Of a stretch of DNA of 64,000 nucleotides, positions 59,076-64,000 are shown piece by piece. The stretch spans positions 1 to 64,000 of the forward strand of contig NZ_JACVQF010000238.1 in NCBI RefSeq assembly GCF_014534645.1, written 5' to 3'. The notes under the pieces are model-generated. The model had not been told where the DNA came from and did no database searches. It saw only the letters and a program-made list of their open reading frames with translations. Position 1 is the stretch's first letter; each line of letters opens with the position of its first letter. This DNA comes from Streptomyces griseicoloratus (GTDB taxonomy: Bacteria; Actinomycetota; Actinomycetes; Streptomycetales; Streptomycetaceae). Made by a program: the position numbers and the translations under genes.

Positions 59076-59729
59076 GTGGAAGAGACCATCCCGGACACCC
59101 AAGTCGCCCAGATTCCGCAGCAGCGCGGGGCGTCGCTGCTGGAGACCGCCGTCCGCTACGCCGAGGACCGCCACTGGGACGTGTTCCCCGGCACCTGGCT
59201 GGAGGCCGTCGGCGGGGTGCAGCGCTGCTCCTGCGGGGACGCGGCGTGCGCCGTGCCGGGCGCGCACCCGGCACGCGCGGACTGGGCGGCACAGGCGACG
59301 GGCAGCGCGACCGTCGCCCGCCGGATGTGGCAGAAGCAGCCGGCGGCGTCGATCCTGCTGCCCACGGGGCGTACGTTCGACGCGATCGACGTGCCGGAGA
59401 GCGCGGGGTTCCTGGCGCTCGCCCGGATGGAGCGGATGGAGCTGACGCTGGGGCCGGTGACGCTGGCGCCGGACCGGCGGATGCGGTTCTTCGTGCTTCC
59501 GGGGGCCGCCGCCAAGGTGCCGGAGCTGGTGCGCAAGCTGGGCTGGTCTCCCCCGGCCCTCGATCTGACCGCGCTGGGGGAGGGCTCGTACGTCGCGGCG
59601 CCGCCGACGCGGTACGGGACGCGGGGGGCCGTGCAGTGGGCCTGCCGGCCGACGCCCGCGAACCGGTGGCTGCCGGACGTGGAGGAGTTGATCTCGCCGT
59701 TGGCGTACGCGTGCGGCAGGGATCGCTAG
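59076..59729 (+). CDS. Bifunctional DNA primase/polymerase N-terminal-domain protein
   Basis: This 217-residue protein fits the prim-pol (AEP) N-terminal domain family. Features are LLETAVRYAEDRHWDVFPGT, a zinc-type cluster RCSCGDAACAVPGAHPA and PAASILLPTGRTFDAIDVPE. The catalytic acidic pair of true prim-pols seems reduced to one (DAIDVPE), and no helicase domain follows. Streptomyces carry it as a stand-alone gene of unknown role. GTG at 59076 was chosen with GGAG upstream; ATG at 59052 is in frame. Confidence 0.82.
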   Translation: MEETIPDTQVAQIPQQRGASLLETAVRYAEDRHWDVFPGTWLEAVGGVQRCSCGDAACAVPGAHPARADWAAQATGSATVARRMWQKQPAASILLPTGRTFDAIDVPESAGFLALARMERMELTLGPVTLAPDRRMRFFVLPGAAAKVPELVRKLGWSPPALDLTALGEGSYVAAPPTRYGTRGAVQWACRPTPANRWLPDVEELISPLAYACGRDR

Positions 59730-59824
59730 GGGCGCCCACGCGGCGGAGCCGCACATCAGCACGGTCCCGCGCCCCTGGCGGGGCGGTTCTCTCCCCGTAG
59801 GGTTTCCCCTGACGGAGGGAGACG

Positions 59825-60601
59825 TTGGTGGATGCAAGCGCCGTGCGGGTGCGGGGGCTCTGGAAGCGGTTCGGGCAGCAGGTCGCGGTGGCCGGGATCG
59901 ATCTGGAGCTGCCCGCGGGCAAGTTCATCGGGCTCGTCGGGCCGAACGGGGCCGGGAAGACCACCACGTTGTCGATGGTGACCGGGCTGCTCCGGCCCGA
60001 TCAGGGCTCGGTCGAGGTCGTCGGGCACGACGTGTGGCGTGATCCGGTCGAGGTCAAGGCCCGGATCGGGGTGCTGCCGGAGGGGCTGCGGCTGTTCGAG
60101 CGGCTGTCGGGGCGGGAACTGCTCGCGTACTCGGGGCGGTTGCGCGGACTGCCCGGCGCCGAGGTCGACAAGCGGGCCACCCAGCTCCTCGACGTACTGG
60201 ACCTGGCCGGCGCCCAGCACAAGCTGGTCGTGGACTACTCGACCGGCATGCGCAAGAAGATCGGGCTCGCGGCCGCCCTGCTGCACAACCCCGAAGTGCT
60301 GTTCCTGGACGAGCCGTTCGAGGGCGTCGACCCGGTCTCGGCCCAGACGATCCGGGGTGTCCTGGAGCGCTACACCGCCTCCGGGGCGACCGTCGTCTTC
60401 TCCTCCCACGTGATGGAGCTGGTGGAGTCGCTGTGCGACTGGGTGGCCGTCATGGCCGCCGGCCGCATCCGCGCCACCGGCACGCTCGCCGAAGTACGCG
60501 GTGAGGCGCCCTCGTTGCAGCAGGCGTTCCTCGAACTCGTCGGTGCGGGCGGCCGGGACGCCGGGTCGGACCTGGACTGGCTGGGCGGCGGGGCCCGATG
60601 A
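59825..60601 (+). CDS. ABC transporter ATP-binding protein
   Basis: This 258-residue ATPase has Walker A GPNGAGKTTT near 40, the signature DYSTGMRKKIGLAAALLHNP near 140 and Walker B EVLFLDEPFEGVDP. It pairs with the downstream permease, which overlaps by 4 bp (ATGA). The unit resembles two-gene exporters. TTG at 59825 (or the GTG next to it) starts the frame; GACGGAGGGAGACG lies before it. The substrate is unknown. Confidence 0.93.
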   Translation: MVDASAVRVRGLWKRFGQQVAVAGIDLELPAGKFIGLVGPNGAGKTTTLSMVTGLLRPDQGSVEVVGHDVWRDPVEVKARIGVLPEGLRLFERLSGRELLAYSGRLRGLPGAEVDKRATQLLDVLDLAGAQHKLVVDYSTGMRKKIGLAAALLHNPEVLFLDEPFEGVDPVSAQTIRGVLERYTASGATVVFSSHVMELVESLCDWVAVMAAGRIRATGTLAEVRGEAPSLQQAFLELVGAGGRDAGSDLDWLGGGAR

Positions 60602-62205
60602 CCGCGCAAGCCTCCTCCCCCGCCGCCGTCACGTCCGTCTTCATACGGCTGAAACTGTCCCTGCTGCGCAACGGGCTGCGGCAGTCCGGCGGGCGGCGGG
60701 CCGCCTACGTCGCCTCTGCCGTCGTCGTGCTGCTCTTCGCCGCGCTCCAGCTCATCGGCCTGATCGCGCTGCGCGGGTTCGCGCACGGGGACTCGCTGGT
60801 CGTGCTGCTGGTGGCCGTGCTGGGGCTGGGCTGGGCGGTGATGCCGCTGTTCTTCCCCGGCGGCGACGAGACCCTCGACCCCACCCGGCTGGTGATGCTG
60901 CCGCTGCGGCCCCGCCCCCTGGTGCGGGCCCTGCTCGCGGCCTCGCTGGTCGGCACCGGGCCGCTGTTCACGCTGTGCATGCTCGCCGGTTCCGTGATCG
61001 CGGTCGCGCACGGCGGGGCGGCGTTCGCCGTCGGTGTCGTCGGCGTCGTCCTCGCGCTGCTGCTGTGCGCGACCCTCGCGCGGGCCGTCGCCGCCGCCAA
61101 CGTACGGCTGCTGACCAGCCGCAAGGGCCGTGATCTCGCGGTGCTGAGCGGGCTGGTCGTCGCCGTCGGCGCGCAGCTGGTCAACTTCGGTGCGCAGCGG
61201 CTGGGCTCGTCCGGTCTGGAACAGCTCGACCCGGCGGCCGACGTGCTGCGCTGGGTGCCGCCCGCCTCGGCGATCGGCGCGGTGGACGCGGCGAGCGACG
61301 GCTCGTACGGGGTGGCGGCCGCCCAGCTGGCGCTGACCGCGGCGGCCCTGGTGCTGCTGCTGAGGGTGTGGGCGCGGCATCTGACCCGGCTGATGACCTC
61401 ACCGGACGGTTCGACGCTGCAGACGGACGGCAGGCCCGCCCGCGAGCGCAGCGCGACGGGGCTCGCCCGGCTGCTGCCGGCGGGCCGCACCGGCACCACC
61501 ATGGAACGCACGCTGCGGTACGTGTGGCGCGATCCCAAGACCAAGGCGGCGTGGGTGACCTCGCTGGCCATCGGTCTGATCGTGCCGGTGTTCAACGCCT
61601 GGCAGGGCACCGGGTCGGTGTACTTCGCCTGCTTCGCCGCCGGGATGCTCGGCATCCAGATGTACAACCAGTTCGGGCAGGACACCTCCGCGTTCTGGAT
61701 GGTCGCGATGACCATCTCCTCGACGCGGGACGCCTACGTCGAGCTGCGCGCCCGGGCGCTGGCCCTGCTGCTGGTGACCCTGCCGTACGCCACCCTGGTC
61801 ACCGTCCTGACGACGGCGATGCTCGGCGACTGGCGGACGCTGCCGGAGGCGCTGGGGCTGTCCTTCGCGCTGCTCGGCGCGATGCTGGCGACCGGGGCGT
61901 GGACCTCCGCGCGTTTCCCGTACTCCATCCCGCAGGAGGGGCACCGGAACGTCGCGCCCGGTCAGGTCGGGCTCGCCTGGATCTCCATCTTCGGGGGCAT
62001 GGTCGGCGCTGCCCTGCTGTGCGCGCCCGTCATCGCGCTGACGATCTGGCTGAACGTGAGCGCCGGCGGCGACGCGTGGGACTGGCTGCTGCTGCCGGTC
62101 GGCACGGTCTACGGGGCCGGGATGACCGTGCTCGGGCTGCGGCTGGCCGCGCCGCAGACGGCACGGCGGCTGCCGGAGATCCTGACCGCGGTCAGCAAGG
62201 GCTGA
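60598..62205 (+). CDS. ABC transporter permease
   Basis: This 535-residue membrane protein has about 12 hydrophobic segments in two halves separated by a cytoplasmic loop (about 265-320). Blocks such as SAVVVLLFAALQLIGLIALR and VAVLGLGWAVMPLFFPGGDE resemble the large ABC-2 type exporters of actinobacteria. It overlaps its ATPase gene by 4 bp and is thereby coupled in translation. No gene for a substrate pathway is adjacent. Confidence 0.9.
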   Translation: MTAQASSPAAVTSVFIRLKLSLLRNGLRQSGGRRAAYVASAVVVLLFAALQLIGLIALRGFAHGDSLVVLLVAVLGLGWAVMPLFFPGGDETLDPTRLVMLPLRPRPLVRALLAASLVGTGPLFTLCMLAGSVIAVAHGGAAFAVGVVGVVLALLLCATLARAVAAANVRLLTSRKGRDLAVLSGLVVAVGAQLVNFGAQRLGSSGLEQLDPAADVLRWVPPASAIGAVDAASDGSYGVAAAQLALTAAALVLLLRVWARHLTRLMTSPDGSTLQTDGRPARERSATGLARLLPAGRTGTTMERTLRYVWRDPKTKAAWVTSLAIGLIVPVFNAWQGTGSVYFACFAAGMLGIQMYNQFGQDTSAFWMVAMTISSTRDAYVELRARALALLLVTLPYATLVTVLTTAMLGDWRTLPEALGLSFALLGAMLATGAWTSARFPYSIPQEGHRNVAPGQVGLAWISIFGGMVGAALLCAPVIALTIWLNVSAGGDAWDWLLLPVGTVYGAGMTVLGLRLAAPQTARRLPEILTAVSKG

Positions 62206-62218
62206 CACCGGGACGCCC

Positions 62219-62257
62219 CCGGGAGGGCCGGCGCCGTCTTGGGGTCAGCCCTCCCGG
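62219..62257. terminator. Terminator between permease and hydrolase genes
   Basis: CCGGGAGGGC (62219-62228) and GCCCTCCCGG (62248-62257) form a perfect 10-bp stem around 19 nt. The right arm overlaps the stop region of the convergent hydrolase gene. Confidence 0.6.
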
Positions 62258-63141
62258 AGACCGTCCAGGAACGGTTCGATGGCCGCCCGCCACGCCTCCG
62301 GCTGGTCGTAGTGGACGAGGTGGCCGGCGTCGGCGACCTCCGCGTACTGGCCGTGCGGCAGCACGCGGACCATCTCCTGCGCCTCGGCGCGGCCCAGCTC
62401 GCCGTCGAGGCCGCGGACGACCAGGGTCGGGCACCGCACCTGGGCCAGCTCCTCCCAGTGGGCGTCGTAGACCCACGTCTCGCGGGACTTGAGCATCTGC
62501 TCGGGGTCGAAGACGGGGCGCCAGCCGTCCGGGGACTCGGCCATCACCTCGGCGTAGAACTCGCCCCTGGCCGGGTTCGGGCGCTCCACCCACGGGTCGT
62601 CCTCGCCGAACCACTTGCGTACGTCGGCGAGCGTGGCGAAGGGGACCGGCCATGTACGGAACCACTCGGTCCACTCGCGCTGCGACGCGGCGCCGAGGGC
62701 GGAGGCCCGCATGTCGCAGACGATCAGGCCGCGCACCAGGTCGGGGCGTTTGGCGGCGAGCTGCCAGCCGGTCAGCGCTCCCATGGCGTGGCCGATGACG
62801 ACGGCCGGGCCCAGGCCGAGCTGTTCGAGCGCGGCCTCGGCGTCCTCGACGTACGCCTCCCGGGTGAAGGCGGCCCGCGGGGGCTTCTCGCTGCGGCCGT
62901 GGCCGCGCTGGTCGAGGGCGACGGCCCGGTGGCGCTCGGAGAGCCAGCGGGCCGTGGGCGCCCAGTGCGAGGCACGGCCCATCAGGCCGTGCAATAACAG
63001 CACGCCGGAGAAACCGCTCTCCGCGTGCCCGGTGGCCGCCTCCCGCTCCGGGTCACCGTGGTCGGCCTTGGGAGGATCGCCGAACTCCCAGGCGGCGAGC
63101 CGTACGCCGCCCGCGCCGGTCACGTCGATACGCCGCGTCAT
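62245..63141 (-). CDS. Alpha/beta hydrolase with Ala in place of the nucleophile Ser; contains a TTA codon
   Basis: This 298-residue protein has the alpha/beta hydrolase fold: oxyanion region VLLLHGLMGRASHW, nucleophile elbow VVIGHAMGALTG and catalytic His in DAGHLVHYDQPEAW. The elbow GxSxG reads GHAMG, so residue 119 is alanine where serine should be. That would remove normal esterase activity. Leucine 49 is TTA (plus-strand 62995-62997), so translation depends on bldA tRNA. ATG at 63141 was chosen. A LexA-box-like site lies 117 bp upstream. Confidence 0.9.
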   Translation of the reverse strand: MTRRIDVTGAGGVRLAAWEFGDPPKADHGDPEREAATGHAESGFSGVLLLHGLMGRASHWAPTARWLSERHRAVALDQRGHGRSEKPPRAAFTREAYVEDAEAALEQLGLGPAVVIGHAMGALTGWQLAAKRPDLVRGLIVCDMRASALGAASQREWTEWFRTWPVPFATLADVRKWFGEDDPWVERPNPARGEFYAEVMAESPDGWRPVFDPEQMLKSRETWVYDAHWEELAQVRCPTLVVRGLDGELGRAEAQEMVRVLPHGQYAEVADAGHLVHYDQPEAWRAAIEPFLDGLREG

Positions 63142-63257
63142 AGGTCCTGGCACCCCCAAGCTCCGCTCGGACCGCCCGTCCCGCCCGGTCCTGTGAACCG
63201 TGTCCTGCCTGCCGTGCCTGCCGTGGTGTCCGCGGCCGCTCGGCGCCCCGCAGACTA

Positions 63258-63273
63258 TCGAATGCACATTCGA
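63258..63273. promoter_or_regulatory. SOS (LexA) box-like palindrome
   Basis: TCGAATGCACATTCGA fits the actinobacterial LexA box TCGAAC-N4-GTTCGA with one symmetrical change in each arm (C to T, G to A). Its 7-bp arms are perfect. It lies in a 546-bp region without genes, upstream of the hydrolase (leftward) and of a hairpin-rich stretch (rightward). Confidence 0.6.
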
Positions 63274-63289
63274 AAAAGCCGTCCCGATG

Positions 63290-63467
63290 GGCAACACCCC
63301 TCATTCGAGTGACACCTCTCGGGGATTGACCGCCGCTACCCAGGGGAGATCTTCAACGGGAGGCGGACCGCTCGGGGAAAACGGTCCGAGGGGAATGACC
63401 CTGAGAGCTCGGGGCTCCGGGTCAGCACAGGGGAGGACAGGCCCCGGCGCCGCACGGCGCCGGGGCC
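63290..63467 (+). ncRNA. Candidate structured small RNA
   Basis: This stretch has no credible open frame but contains successive hairpins: CCCC..GGGG (63297-63324), GGACCG..CGGTCC (63364-63386), TGACCC..GGGTCA (63398-63424) and a strong 12-bp terminator stem (63440-63467). An SOS-like box lies 17 bp before it. The sum suggests a transcript of about 180 nt. The strand and the start point are guesses; no known RNA family is recognised. Confidence 0.35.
63440..63467 (+). terminator. Strong hairpin terminator in the dmdR1-hydrolase gap
   Basis: GGCCCCGGCGCC (63440-63451) and GGCGCCGGGGCC (63456-63467) are perfect arms around GCAC, followed by CTCTCCGTCTCTCC on the plus strand. It stops either the candidate small RNA (rightward) or read-through from dmdR1 (leftward). 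Confidence 0.7.
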
Positions 63468-63650
63468 CTCTCCGTCTCTCCGCACGTCCTCCCCCTCTCC
63501 GACCGGCCGGCACCGCTGCCGGGGCACGGCCAAGAGCCCGTACGTCATATGCCTCGCCCGACAGCCTCGCACGGGAATCGTCCGGGCGCTGCGATTCGGC
63601 CCACCGAATCCCGGATCCGGCACGGCCCCGGATCCGGAGCCGCCACTCGG

Positions 63651-63676
63651 GCCGGCCGCGCCCCGCGGGGGCCGGC
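63651..63676 (-). terminator. Terminator after dmdR1
   Basis: GCCGGCC (63651-63657) and GGCCGGC (63670-63676), with the inner pairing CCCCGCGGGG, lie 11 bp after the dmdR1 stop codon. A further pair of CCGGATCCGG elements (63611-63620, 63628-63637) stands beyond it. Confidence 0.55.
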
Positions 63677-63687
63677 GGCGAGGTCGC

Positions 63688-64000
63688 TCAGCGCTTGGCG
63701 ACGAACACGTGGGAGGCGACGTCCGCCTCCAGCTCCGCCGCCTCGCCGCCGCTGCCCACCAGCACGCCGCCCGCCGACTCCGTCACGCTCACCACCGAGC
63801 CGGGCTGCACACCCGCCCGGCGCAGCGTGTACATCAGCTGCGCGTCCGTCTGGATCGGCTCGCCGATACGGCGCACCACGACCGTCTTGCCCTCCAGGCC
63901 CGGGTCGAGGTCGGCGAGGGACACCATGCCCTCGTCCAGGAAGGGGTCGGCGCCGTCCTTCTCGCCCAGCTCCTCCAGACCCGGGATCGGGTTGCCGTAC
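63688..64000 (-). CDS. dmdR1: DtxR/IdeR-family iron-dependent repressor (DmdR1-like), 5' end cut by window
   Basis: Only the last 103 codons are in the window. They start in the linker before the SH3-like domain (YGNPIPGLEELGEKDGADPF) and cover that FeoA/SH3-type third domain (KTVVVRRIGEPIQTDAQLMY, LRRAGVQPGSVVSVTE and VASHVFVAKR). The DNA-binding and metal sites lie beyond the edge. Full-length proteins of this type bind iron and repress siderophore genes. S. coelicolor dmdR1 lies at the matching distance from afsK, which supports the name; it has a second homologue, so this is not certain. Confidence 0.85.
   Translation of the reverse strand, partial: YGNPIPGLEELGEKDGADPFLDEGMVSLADLDPGLEGKTVVVRRIGEPIQTDAQLMYTLRRAGVQPGSVVSVTESAGGVLVGSGGEAAELEADVASHVFVAKR

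Noticed and set aside
63301-63623. Minus-strand open frames of 70 and 95 codons in the dmdR1-hydrolase gap
   Set aside because: They run through the strong terminator stem and are Arg/Pro/Gly-rich with no ribosome site.
1-64000. CRISPR arrays, insertion sequences, prophage or integrase genes
   Set aside because: I found no regularly spaced repeats with unique spacers, no transposase or integrase motifs and no tRNA-associated att duplication.

Overview
The window is high-GC DNA from the chromosome core of a Streptomyces, closely related to the S. coelicolor/S. lividans group. The grounds are a complete afsK-afsS-afsR locus with kbpA beside afsK, fbiC, a dmdR1-type iron regulator cut by the right edge, XRE/DUF5753-DUF397 pairs, codons ending almost always in G or C, and many GTG starts. 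I see no tRNA, rRNA, CRISPR array, insertion sequence or prophage. Gene order runs mostly as in S. coelicolor, as far as I can recall it.

Layout. 1-2.6 kb: a leftward set of an RHH regulator, a DUF4097 protein and a drug-type ABC ATPase, with repeated GGCRCCA-type sites around the regulator. 2.7-3.3 kb: remnants of a DUF2089-type locus. 3.3-5.5 kb: YceI and an AhpD-like protein divergent from an ECF41 sigma factor, with two matching ECF41 promoters between them. 5.5-11 kb: a secreted I36/FG-GAP protein, an MFS transporter with a divergent ArsR-type regulator, glutathione peroxidase and a MerR regulator. 11-20 kb: XRE and DUF397 genes, a GPP34 protein, a PBP with a very long acidic N-terminal tail, a membrane protein and a sodium/solute symporter. 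20-24.3 kb: a regulatory patch with a degenerate ADP-ribosylglycohydrolase, a DUF6247 pair, a zinc-finger HTH protein, a HATPase and a second XRE/DUF397 pair. 24.3-32.2 kb: a secreted tyrosine phosphatase, a DUF2165 protein with a TTA codon, an L,D-transpeptidase-like protein without its cysteine, FbiC, a PHP protein, an exonuclease-fold protein and a Ddn-type F420 enzyme. 32.3-40.6 kb: afsR, afsS, a small secreted protein, afsK, kbpA and a TetR regulator. 40.7-47.6 kb: Lrp/LysE, two PNPOx-fold proteins, GNAT, a flavin monooxygenase, an MFS transporter and a GlxA regulator. 48-55.6 kb: a HATPase, an EF-hand protein, a STAS protein, an ECF sigma with an unusual anti-sigma fusion, PurU and a solute-binding lipoprotein. 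55.6-64 kb: a Pro-rich membrane protein, an HTH-TPR regulator, a primase/polymerase-like protein, an ABC exporter, an alpha/beta hydrolase without its serine, a possible SOS-controlled small RNA and dmdR1.

How the genes work together. The central circuit is AfsK (membrane-associated Ser/Thr kinase, inhibited by KbpA) phosphorylating AfsR, which activates afsS, the small pleiotropic activator of secondary metabolism. FbiC makes the F420 precursor that the nearby Ddn-type enzyme probably uses. The ECF41 sigma, the YceI/AhpD pair and the Lrp/LysE, ArsR/MFS and sigma/anti-sigma pairs are self-contained regulator-target modules. Three enzyme families here have lost catalytic residues (ADP-ribosylglycohydrolase, L,D-transpeptidase, alpha/beta hydrolase), and two genes carry the rare TTA codon read by bldA tRNA.
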